From an uncultured Spirochaetaceae bacterium (GTDB taxonomy: Bacteria > Spirochaetota > Spirochaetia > Treponematales > UBA12059), in assembly GCA_938004315.1 (NCBI GenBank), contig CALKWG010000427.1:1-11880 (forward strand): a DNA stretch of 11,880 nucleotides, read 5' to 3'. Positions 1 to 5,989 of the stretch are shown piece by piece (positions within the stretch are counted from its first letter, which is position 1; every line of letters starts with the position of its first letter). The notes beneath the pieces were generated by a model, which did not search any database, had not been told where the DNA came from, and saw nothing but the letters and a program-made list of their open reading frames with translations. The position numbers were made by a program, and so were the translations under genes.

Positions 1-730
1 CTCGTTTGACGTTGGCCTCGTAGAGCTTCTCGCGCAGGGCGCGGTTGGAGCAGTACTGCATGAGGGGGCCGAAGGACGGGAATTGGAGGGTGATCTTATA
101 GCCGCCCTTACCGTCGGCCTTGGCGGCCTCCCGGTAGGAGGCGAGCACGTCCTCGGGCACGCCGTCCAGCTCCTTAGCGTCGTCGACGTAGAGGGCGAAG
201 GCGTCGGTGGCGTCAAGCACGTTCTCCGAGAATTTAGCTCCGAGCTCGGCCAGCCGGTTCTCGATGTCGGCGAAGCGCTTCTTAGCCTCGTCCTTAAGTT
301 CGGCGCCGGCCAGGCGGAAATCGCGCAGGGCGTTCTGCACGCTCGTTCTGCGCGCCAGGGGCCAAGAGCCGAAATCCGGGCGGGCCGCCAGGGCCTTATA
401 TTTGGCGTAGAGGGCCAGGTTCTGGCCGATCTCCGAGAACAAAGCCGATATCTTGGCGACGTTCTCGTTATACGCGGCCCTGAGCTCGGGCGTATTGACC
501 ACGGCGTAGAGGTGGCCGATCGCGCCCCAGGCGCGCTCGACCCGTTCGGTCGCGTCTACGACGGGCTGGACGACGTTCTCCCAAGCGGGCTCGTCGCTTA
601 AGGCCGTGACGGCGGCGACGGCCGCCTTGGCCTCCTCGACGAGGCTATCGATAGCCGGGGTAACGTGCTCCGGTTTAATCTCCGCGAAGCGGGGAAGATC
701 AGAAAAATCAAGTAAGGGATTGGCGCTCAT
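1..730 (-). CDS. prlC: M3-family oligopeptidase (oligopeptidase A type), N-terminal part, truncated by window edge
   Basis: Reading the minus strand from the ATG at 730 gives 243 codons without a stop, beginning MSANPLLDFSDLPRFAEIKP and running off the window. The opening (proline-rich start, then 'IKPEHVTPAIDSLVEEAK'), the helical middle and the stretch 'NRALREKLYEANVKR' at the edge match the N-terminal helical half of the thimet oligopeptidase/oligopeptidase A family, cytoplasmic zinc peptidases that degrade short peptides such as cleaved signal peptides. Full-length members are about 680 residues. The catalytic HExxH lies in the missing C-terminal part, so activity cannot be judged here. 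The start is supported by AAGGA six bases upstream (737-741). A dipeptidyl carboxypeptidase (Dcp) of the same family is the main alternative. The gene lies downstream of the crtZ-like gene but has its own candidate promoter in the 219-base gap. Confidence 0.85.
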   Translation of the reverse strand, partial: MSANPLLDFSDLPRFAEIKPEHVTPAIDSLVEEAKAAVAAVTALSDEPAWENVVQPVVDATERVERAWGAIGHLYAVVNTPELRAAYNENVAKISALFSEIGQNLALYAKYKALAARPDFGSWPLARRTSVQNALRDFRLAGAELKDEAKKRFADIENRLAELGAKFSENVLDATDAFALYVDDAKELDGVPEDVLASYREAAKADGKGGYKITLQFPSFGPLMQYCSNRALREKLYEANVKR

Positions 731-736
731 ATGACA

Positions 737-741
737 TCCTT
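737..741 (-). promoter_or_regulatory. Ribosome binding site of the oligopeptidase gene
   Basis: On the minus strand AAGGA sits six bases before the ATG at 728-730. It fixes the start of a gene that otherwise has only an open 3' end in this window. Confidence 0.7.
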
Positions 742-759
742 AGCGAGGTGAATATGATG

Positions 760-788
760 AGTATACCAGCGGTCGAGGTTTTTGAAAA
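760..788 (-). promoter_or_regulatory. Candidate sigma70 promoter of the oligopeptidase gene
   Basis: Minus strand: -35 TTTTCA (783-788, 4 of 6 consensus), 17-base spacer, -10 TATACT (760-765, 5 of 6). Predicted transcription start is near 753, giving a leader of about 22 bases that contains the AAGGA ribosome site. Unlike the other promoters in this window, it leaves room for a normal leader. Confidence 0.45.
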
Positions 789-819
789 GGCAAACGTTCA
801 ACTTGCTTGAATGACTGAG

Positions 820-852
820 GCTCTTTCAAAACTCAGTGAGTTTTGAAAGAGC
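820..852. repeat. Perfect inverted repeat IR1, 16-bp arms, 1-base centre
   Basis: Left arm GCTCTTTCAAAACTCA (820-835) and right arm TGAGTTTTGAAAGAGC (837-852) are exact reverse complements around a single G. The transcript would form a long AT-rich hairpin with the central CTCA/TGAG bases opened as a loop. The core TTTCAAAA is shared with IR3. No run of T follows in either direction, so a classical intrinsic terminator is not evident, though it lies 3' of the crtZ-like gene where a transcript end is expected. Confidence 0.9.
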
Positions 853-865
853 TACCTAGAAATTC

Positions 866-907
866 GCGATTGGGCGCAGCGTTTGCAAAGCAAACGCAAG
901 CAATCGC
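866..907. repeat. Nested inverted repeat IR2
   Basis: Outer arms GCGATTG (866-872) and CAATCGC (901-907) enclose inner arms GCGTTTGC (879-886) and GCAAACGC (890-897), with a three-base AAA loop. Unpaired bases between inner and outer stems number six on one side and three on the other, so the predicted hairpin has an asymmetric internal loop. It lies between IR1 and IR3. Confidence 0.85.
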
Positions 908-909
908 AA

Positions 910-946
910 AGCCAATTTCAAAAGTAACCGACTTTTGAAATTGGCT
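910..946. repeat. Perfect inverted repeat IR3, 16-bp arms, 5-base loop; candidate crtZ-operon transcript end
   Basis: Left arm AGCCAATTTCAAAAGT (910-925) and right arm ACTTTTGAAATTGGCT (931-946) are exact reverse complements with loop AACCG. It begins three bases after the stop codon of the crtZ-like gene (950-952), so it would form immediately behind the last gene of the metG-crtZ unit. It resembles IR1 (both start with GC, share TTTCAAAA and have 16-bp arms), suggesting one repeat family. A role in transcript ending or 3'-end protection is inferred from position only. Confidence 0.85.
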
Positions 947-949
947 CGA

Positions 950-1417
950 TTACTTAGGCGGCCAGGTAGCGGGGTCCCGATAGGCTTTCGGCGCGTAGAG
1001 GAAGCCGAACGACAGGGCGCCGTCCTTTTCATTCGTCCTATGGTGCAGGCGATGGGCCGCGATGATGCCCTCGAAGTAAGGCCCCTTCCCCTTGATCTTG
1101 AGCCACTTCACCCGCTTGTGGAACATGATGTCGTGAAAAAGCGTGTAGCCTAGTCCGTAGGCGGCCATGCCGTAGCCGACGTAGGGCAGGAACGCGATGC
1201 CGTAGAGCAGGCCGAGGAAGATGCATAGGAAACTGGGTAGCGCGAAGAGGAAGACGAAGAGGTCGTTTAGCTGCAGGCCCTTCCTGATCGGCTTATGGTG
1301 GTCCTCATGCCAAACCCAAAGGAAGCCGTGCATGATGTACTTGTGCTCGAGCCAGGCGACCGCCTCCATGCCGACGGCCACCGCTATCGATATCAGGATG
1401 CCGAGGAAAGGACTCAC
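950..1417 (-). CDS. crtZ: CrtZ-like beta-carotene hydroxylase (fatty acid hydroxylase superfamily)
   Basis: A 155-residue membrane protein carrying the histidine clusters of the di-iron CrtZ hydroxylases: H25 and H30 in EHKYIMHG, H37, H40 and H41 in WVWHEDHH, H95 and H100 in FHDIMFHKR, and H122, H125 and H126 in AAHRLHHRTNEKD. Hydrophobic segments at about 3-22, 53-76 and 78-94 place it in the inner membrane. CrtZ enzymes add hydroxyl groups to the 3 and 3' carbons of beta-carotene rings to give zeaxanthin. Length is normal for the compact bacterial form. The start is GTG at 1417, chosen because GGAGG (1425-1429) stands seven bases upstream; a nearer ATG upstream is out of frame and stops after five codons. 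It is the last gene of the metG-led unit, 55 bases after the hydrolase. No other carotenoid gene is in the window, so the true substrate is not settled; another lipid is possible. Confidence 0.8.
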   Translation of the reverse strand: MSPFLGILISIAVAVGMEAVAWLEHKYIMHGFLWVWHEDHHKPIRKGLQLNDLFVFLFALPSFLCIFLGLLYGIAFLPYVGYGMAAYGLGYTLFHDIMFHKRVKWLKIKGKGPYFEGIIAAHRLHHRTNEKDGALSFGFLYAPKAYRDPATWPPK

Positions 1418-1424
1418 CTTGGAA

Positions 1425-1429
1425 CCTCC
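1425..1429 (-). promoter_or_regulatory. Strong ribosome binding site that sets the GTG start of the crtZ-like gene
   Basis: GGAGG on the minus strand, seven bases before the GTG at 1415-1417. It is the strongest Shine-Dalgarno match noted at a start in the window, and it decides for GTG over the out-of-frame ATG just upstream. Confidence 0.75.
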
Positions 1430-1472
1430 ATGTACCTAGTCTATGGCCTGTGACCCGGGGCCGCAAGCCCGC

Positions 1473-2504
1473 CTACGCGCTGCCTGAAAGGCAAGACCTA
1501 ATAAAGGCCGCGGCTATGGCCGGCACGCGGCGGGCGACGCGGACGAAGCGGCCCATCTGCGCGAAACCGTGCACCCGCCCGACGTATCGTCGCGCCTCGA
1601 CGCGGACGCCGGCCTGGGCTAAGCGCTTGGCGTAGGCCTCGCCCTCGTCGCGTAGCGGATCCATGCCGGCCGTCATGATCAAGGCCGGCGGAAGCCGGCG
1701 TAAGTCCTCGGTAAGGAGGATGGACACGCGGGGATTCGACCAAGCCTTGAGATCGGGCATATAGGCGTCGCGGAACCATTCCATCTCCGCCTTGGTCAGC
1801 ATATAGCCGTCGGCGTAGGCTTCGTACGAGGGGGTATCCATGCGCGAGAAATCGGTCACCGGATAGAGAAGGATCTGAGCCGCCGGGATGGGCAGGCCCC
1901 GGTCGCGCGCGGCGATGCAGGTCGACGCCGCCAGGTTGCCGCCGGCCGAGTCGCCGCAAAGGACGACGGGGGCCTTGGGTAGGCGGCCGGCGGCCATGGC
2001 CTCTACGACCCAGGCGTAGGCGTCGAGGGCGTCGTCGTGCGCGGCGGGGAAAGGATGCTCGGGCGCCAGCCGGTATTCGAGCGACAGGCCGCCCGCGTCG
2101 GCGGCGCAGCATAGATCGCGGACGAGCCGGTCGTTCGCCTGGACGCAACCCATGGCGAAGCCGCCACCGTGGTAGTAGAGGATGAACGCGCGAGGAAGGC
2201 CCGACGCGGGTAGGTACAGCCTAGCCGTCACCTCCCGCGCCCCCAAGCTCAGGGTCAGGTCCTGCGCCTTGATACCGTCCTTGGGGTTCGGCCGCCCGTC
2301 GACGAGGGCGATATTCGAGCGCACGAGGGCGCGTCGTTTCTCAAGGTCGAGGGTACCGGTTTCGAGCTTCTTCAAAGCCTTGGCGGCCCGGATAAGGAGA
2401 CCGGTACCCGGGGTAGCCCAACCGGCCGGCGTGCGAGACAGTGCGGCCAAGGTCGCCGTCGCGAGGACCGCGAGCGCGACGAGGGTCAAAAGGGCGGGGA
2501 TCAT
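1473..2504 (-). CDS. Alpha/beta hydrolase of the hormone-sensitive lipase family (esterase), membrane-anchored
   Basis: A 343-residue protein with the full signature of the hormone-sensitive-lipase branch: oxyanion motif HGGG at 112-115, nucleophile elbow GDSAG at 184-188 (S186), acid D282 in MDPLRDEG, and H312 in VHGF. Such enzymes hydrolyse carboxyl esters of short to medium chains. Residues 1-22 are a hydrophobic segment without a clear cleavage site, so the enzyme is probably tethered to the inner membrane; which side the catalytic domain faces cannot be read. The ATG at 2504 follows AAAGGA (2512-2517) by seven bases, and the stop of the FemAB-like gene is only two bases upstream, implying translational coupling. 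The substrate is unknown. Lying between a peptidoglycan-type transferase and a carotenoid hydroxylase, a lipid or carotenoid ester is conceivable but not shown. Confidence 0.85.
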   Translation of the reverse strand: MIPALLTLVALAVLATATLAALSRTPAGWATPGTGLLIRAAKALKKLETGTLDLEKRRALVRSNIALVDGRPNPKDGIKAQDLTLSLGAREVTARLYLPASGLPRAFILYYHGGGFAMGCVQANDRLVRDLCCAADAGGLSLEYRLAPEHPFPAAHDDALDAYAWVVEAMAAGRLPKAPVVLCGDSAGGNLAASTCIAARDRGLPIPAAQILLYPVTDFSRMDTPSYEAYADGYMLTKAEMEWFRDAYMPDLKAWSNPRVSILLTEDLRRLPPALIMTAGMDPLRDEGEAYAKRLAQAGVRVEARRYVGRVHGFAQMGRFVRVARRVPAIAAAFIRSCLSGSA

Positions 2505-2506
2505 GG

Positions 2507-3562
2507 TCAGGTCCTTTCGCCGTCGCCGCTACGCCTCCGTAACCGTACGACGGTCTTTTTAATCTTTTTATGCCAAAAGAGCCGGGCGCCCTCGGCGAGC
2601 CTGAAGGCGCCGTAGGCCGGGCTATGGAGCGGATAGTCCCAGGCGCCCGGGTAGCGGACGACGTCACCGCCGAAGCCGGTCTTAAAGCGATACAGCCCGT
2701 GCATGGGATGGCTGGGGTCATCGTCCGGTGGGATGCCGAAGAAATCATAGAAGGAACAACCCGCCGCCTTCGCGGCCCGTATCGCCTCCCATTGTAAGGC
2801 ATAGGCGGGCATAAGGCTACGCTTCTCGTCGCTGGAAGCCCCGTAGAGATAGACGGCCTCTTGGCCGTAGAAGAGAGTGATGATCGAGGCTATCGCCTCG
2901 CCCTCGTGCCTGGCGACCCAGAGCTTGAGCGCGGGCTCCGGCTCGCCGTCGGCGCGGGCGGACGACGCGGCCTCGTCGAAGAGCGCGCGATAGTACGTGA
3001 TCGGATGCAGCGCGATACCGTCGCGCTTCGAAGTAGCCTTGTAGAGCTCATAGAAGGAGTCGAGGGCGGCCGCGCCCTCCTCCGTCACGACGACGCCCCG
3101 CTTGGCGGCGAGCCGTATGTTGTAGCGCCACTTGGGCTTCATGCCCGCCAGGAGCTCGTCCTCGCCGCCTGCTAGGCTGAGTATCACCGTATCGGGCGGC
3201 TGTACGTCGGCGGCCTTGAGGAGCGGCGGCACGTAGCTCGGGCGCGGGAGTTCCGCGGAGCTTATCCAGCCGGGGTCGAAACGGAGGAAGAGGCAACGAG
3301 GCGGCAGCCGAGGCGCTACGGCGCGCGCGACCGCCGTTAAATAGTCGCCATCGGCGGCGGCGGACTCAGGGGTCTCGGGGCCGTGCGGCACGTAGGCGAA
3401 GCTAAAGCCTGCCGGCAGGCGGCGCACGAGCACCGAAAGCCGGCGCCCGCCTTCAAGCTCGAATTCGAACGGCGACCAGCCGAAGCGGGCCTTGAAGCGC
3501 GCCCAGAAGCGGGACTGCATGAAGCCGGCGGCCGCGCCGCCTGCCGAATTCGAGGCGCTCAT
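2507..3562 (-). CDS. FemAB-family (FemX-like) aminoacyltransferase, probable peptidoglycan bridge enzyme
   Basis: A 351-residue GNAT-fold protein of the FemAB family, which move amino acids from aminoacyl-tRNA onto the third-position residue of lipid II. Visible signatures are the N-terminal 'MQSRFWARFKARFGW' (15-29), 'KWRYNIRLAAKRGV' (144-157), and 'YDFFGIPPDDD' (272-282) followed by 'GLYRFKTGFGG' (289-299), all typical of single-domain FemX-like members. The tail 'WHKKIKK...RLRRR' (330-344) is strongly basic and may contact membrane or tRNA. Treponemal peptidoglycan is known to contain ornithine and glycine, so addition to the ornithine side chain is a reasonable guess. The start is uncertain: ATG at 3562 is used, but residue M15 fits the usual family start and neither has a clear ribosome site. 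It follows metG by 20 bases and precedes the hydrolase by two. Confidence 0.8.
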   Translation of the reverse strand: MSASNSAGGAAAGFMQSRFWARFKARFGWSPFEFELEGGRRLSVLVRRLPAGFSFAYVPHGPETPESAAADGDYLTAVARAVAPRLPPRCLFLRFDPGWISSAELPRPSYVPPLLKAADVQPPDTVILSLAGGEDELLAGMKPKWRYNIRLAAKRGVVVTEEGAAALDSFYELYKATSKRDGIALHPITYYRALFDEAASSARADGEPEPALKLWVARHEGEAIASIITLFYGQEAVYLYGASSDEKRSLMPAYALQWEAIRAAKAAGCSFYDFFGIPPDDDPSHPMHGLYRFKTGFGGDVVRYPGAWDYPLHSPAYGAFRLAEGARLFWHKKIKKTVVRLRRRSGDGERT

Positions 3563-3582
3563 ACTAGCCGGGCGGGATCGCC

Positions 3583-5883
3583 CTAGCCTACCTCGCCCTG
3601 GGCCACGACCGCGGTAGCCAGGCCGAGGCCGGCGGCCTCGAGCTGCAGGGCGCCGACCATGGCCTTATTCGCCTCCGCCCGGATGGGTACGGAGAAGAAG
3701 GCATCGACGTCGATCTCGGACTCGGCGGGGACGCTCGGGTCCTGGCCGGCCAGTACGACGCGGGTACCCGGCTCCGCCCAGGGCGCGGTCAGGACCTCCA
3801 CGGTCTCCTTGCCGCCCTCGCCGCTTACGCTGGCGGCCAGGAGCATGCCGCGGCTCTCGGTGCCGCGCAGCTTGGCCGGCTTCAGGTTGTTGACGAGTAT
3901 GATGCGCTTCCCGAGGAGCTCCTCCTCCTTGTAGAAAGGCACCAGGCCCGAGACGATGACGCGCTCCTGGCCGCTTCCGTCGTTCAGAGTCTCGATATAG
4001 AGCTTGTCCGCCTTGGGGTGGCGCTCGATCTTGACGATCTCGGCGACGCGGAGGTCGATGAGCTTCTTGAAGCGCTCCTCGACGGGCAGCCCCGCGTAGG
4101 GAGCGGGCTTCGGGGCGGGGGCTTCCTTCGGCGCGGCGGGAGCCGCGGCGGGCGCGGGGGCTGCCGGCGGGACGCCCGTCGGCGCCGCCGCCTTGGCGTC
4201 GCGCTCGGCGCGTTCTTTCTGGGAGCCGGAGTATCGATCGCGCAGCTCCGCTATCTTGTCGGCCTCCAGCTTCTGGAAGAGCACCGCCGTCCCCTCGACG
4301 CGCGCGAGGCCCTCGAGCTTACCCAGATCCTTCCACGACAGCGCGCCGGGCCCGACCCCGAGGCCGAAGAACGAAGCGAGCTTGTCCATAGCCTGCGGCA
4401 TGTAGGGATGCATGATCACCGCCAGGTCGCGGAGGACGTAGCAGAGGTCCGAAAGGAGGCTCGCCGCCTTCTCCGGCTCGGCCGTCCTGGCCTTCCACGG
4501 CTCGGTCGCCTGGAAGCGCTTGTTGGCGATATCGGCGATCTGGAAGGCGGTACGGAGCGCGTCGCGGAGCTCCGCGCGCTCGAGGCGCTCGGCGACCTCG
4601 GCCTCGAGCGCGCGTACCTCGGCCCAGAAGGCCTCGTCGGGGCTACCCGCGGGGATGGCGCCGTCGTAGAAGCGCTGCACGAAGGACAGGGTGCGGTTGG
4701 CTAGGTTGCCGAGGTTCCCGATGAGCTCGCCGTTGACCTTCTCCATGAAGTCGTTCCAGGTGAAGGTGAAGTCGCTTTTCTCAGGGCGGTTATAGAAGAT
4801 ATAGAAGCGCCAGACGTCCGCGGGGATGCCGGTCTCCATGACGTCGGTGCCGAAGACGCCCACGCCCTTGCTCTTGGAGAACTTACCCGCCTCGTAGTTG
4901 AGGTATTCGGTGCTGGACATGTGGTGCAGCATGGTCCATTTCCCGCCGGAGCCTAGGAGGGTGCTCGGGAAGATGACCGTATGGAAGGGGATATTATCCT
5001 TGCCGATGAACTGGAAGAGCTCCACGTCCTCGGGGCTCTGCCACCAGGCGCGCCAATCGAAGCCCTTTTCGTCGCCAGCAGTAGCTGTGATAGATATATA
5101 ACCTATAGGGGCGTCGAACCAAACGTAGAAGACCTTGTTCTCGAAGCCGGGCTTGGGCACCGGAATGCCCCACTTCAGGTCGCGCGTGATGGCGCGGGGC
5201 TTAAGGCCGTCGCGTATCCAGGCTTGGGTCATTTGGATGGCGTTATTCGCCCAGAAGCCTTTGACGCTGGCGTCCTTGATCCAGGCTTCCAGGCGCGGGC
5301 GTATGGCCGGCAGGTCTATATAGAGATGCTTCGTCTCGCGGGGGGCGGGGGCGGCGCCGCAGGTGGAGCACTTGGGCTCTTTGAGCTCCGTAGGGTCGAG
5401 GAGCTTGCCGCAGCTCTCGCACTGGTCGCCGCGGGCGTCGGCGTAGCCGCAGTGGGGGCAGGCGCCGCGCACGTAACGATCCGCCAGGAAGCGGTCGCAG
5501 GAGGCGCAGAAGAGCTGCTCGATGGTCTCTTCCTTGACGAAGCCGGCGGCGTCCAGGTCCTTGAAGAGGCCCTGGACGATCTCGGTCTGCCTCGGGGTGC
5601 TCGTGCGCCCGAACTTATCGAAGGCGATGCCGAACCACTCGTAGATGCCCTTGTGGATCTCGTGGAAGCGGCCGCAGAGCTCGGCGGGGCTGACGCCCTC
5701 CTCCAAGGCCTTGGTCTCGGTGGCGGTGCCGTATTCGTCGGTGCCGCAGACGTAGAGCGTCTCGTAGCCGCGCAGCCGGCAACCGCGGGCGAAGACGTCG
5801 GCGGACAGAACCTGTATTAGATTGCCCAGGTGCGGCACGTTGTTGACGTAGGGAAGGGCGCTGGTTACGAGTCGTCGTTTCAT
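3583..5883 (-). CDS. metG: Methionyl-tRNA synthetase with C-terminal tRNA-binding domain
   Basis: A 766-residue class I synthetase that charges tRNA-Met with methionine in the cytoplasm. In order: Rossmann catalytic start with the HIGH-equivalent PHLGN (17-21); a connective peptide with four CxxC pairs (C126/C129, C142/C145, C155/C158, C172/C175), which would make two zinc knuckles; 'FYVWFDAPIGY' (252-262); KMSKS equivalent KFSKSKG (334-340); an anticodon-binding helical domain; an alanine/proline linker at about 563-598; and a Trbp111-type tRNA-binding domain from about 599, containing 'LRVAEIVKIERHPKADKLY' and 'NNLKPAKLRGTESRGM'. Roughly 50 further residues follow this domain. The overall wording resembles treponemal MetG. 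The ATG at 5883 is the natural start and has no Shine-Dalgarno sequence, but a near-consensus promoter ends ten bases before it. It is the first gene of a unit continuing to the crtZ-like gene. Confidence 0.97.
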   Translation of the reverse strand: MKRRLVTSALPYVNNVPHLGNLIQVLSADVFARGCRLRGYETLYVCGTDEYGTATETKALEEGVSPAELCGRFHEIHKGIYEWFGIAFDKFGRTSTPRQTEIVQGLFKDLDAAGFVKEETIEQLFCASCDRFLADRYVRGACPHCGYADARGDQCESCGKLLDPTELKEPKCSTCGAAPAPRETKHLYIDLPAIRPRLEAWIKDASVKGFWANNAIQMTQAWIRDGLKPRAITRDLKWGIPVPKPGFENKVFYVWFDAPIGYISITATAGDEKGFDWRAWWQSPEDVELFQFIGKDNIPFHTVIFPSTLLGSGGKWTMLHHMSSTEYLNYEAGKFSKSKGVGVFGTDVMETGIPADVWRFYIFYNRPEKSDFTFTWNDFMEKVNGELIGNLGNLANRTLSFVQRFYDGAIPAGSPDEAFWAEVRALEAEVAERLERAELRDALRTAFQIADIANKRFQATEPWKARTAEPEKAASLLSDLCYVLRDLAVIMHPYMPQAMDKLASFFGLGVGPGALSWKDLGKLEGLARVEGTAVLFQKLEADKIAELRDRYSGSQKERAERDAKAAAPTGVPPAAPAPAAAPAAPKEAPAPKPAPYAGLPVEERFKKLIDLRVAEIVKIERHPKADKLYIETLNDGSGQERVIVSGLVPFYKEEELLGKRIILVNNLKPAKLRGTESRGMLLAASVSGEGGKETVEVLTAPWAEPGTRVVLAGQDPSVPAESEIDVDAFFSVPIRAEANKAMVGALQLEAAGLGLATAVVAQGEVG

Positions 5884-5989
5884 AGTGAAACGACTATAGG
5901 CAGGCGCTAAATACCTGTCAAGCCGCGGCCGATAGCTGAGGGCCGGCGGCGGGCGGCGGCGCTCGGCCGCAGGCCGGCGGCAGCGGACG
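5884..5989. other. Intergenic gap between the barrel gene and metG
   Basis: Of these 106 bases, about 5893-5921 hold the metG promoter. The rest (about 5922-5989) is very GC-rich, with the direct repeat GGCCGGCGGC at 5941-5950 and again at about 5972-5981. Short GC inverted repeats are present but no T-run follows on the minus strand, so I cannot call a terminator for the barrel gene. Confidence 0.5.
5893..5921 (-). promoter_or_regulatory. Near-consensus sigma70 promoter of the metG operon, placed for a leaderless or 3-base-leader mRNA
   Basis: Minus strand: -35 TTGACA (5916-5921, perfect), 17-base spacer, -10 TATAGT (5893-5898, 5 of 6). The first purine seven bases after the -10 box is at 5886, only three bases before the metG ATG (5881-5883). 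There is no ribosome binding site between promoter and start, so translation would begin almost at the 5' end of the message. Confidence 0.75.

Noticed and set aside
83-601. Plus-strand 172-codon frame at the left end
   Set aside because: It is antisense to the oligopeptidase coding sequence, which reads as a family match on the minus strand.
820-946. CRISPR-like array
   Set aside because: The repeats are palindromic pairs, not direct repeats with regular spacers, and there are no cas genes.
1498-2148. Minus-strand 216-codon frame overlapping the hydrolase
   Set aside because: It is Arg/Pro-rich and out of frame within the hydrolase, whose catalytic motifs are intact in the chosen frame.
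2507-3562. FemAB-like gene as a general GNAT acetyltransferase
   Set aside because: The 'KWRYNIRLAAKRGV' and 'GLYRFKTGFGG' motifs and the length are those of FemAB/FemX proteins rather than ordinary acetyltransferases.
4018-4704. Plus-strand open frame of 228 codons opposite metG
   Set aside because: It is antisense to the metG linker and anticodon region. The Arg/Gly/Leu-rich composition mirrors the Ala/Pro linker on the other strand, so it is a shadow.
4981-5820. Plus-strand open frame of 279 codons opposite metG
   Set aside because: It lies wholly antisense to a confidently identified synthetase and has low-complexity Ala/Gly/Leu/Val/Glu composition typical of antisense frames in GC-rich DNA. 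No family features were seen.
5922-5989. GC-rich hairpin as terminator of the barrel gene
   Set aside because: Only short, competing GC pairings are possible and no T-run follows on the minus strand.
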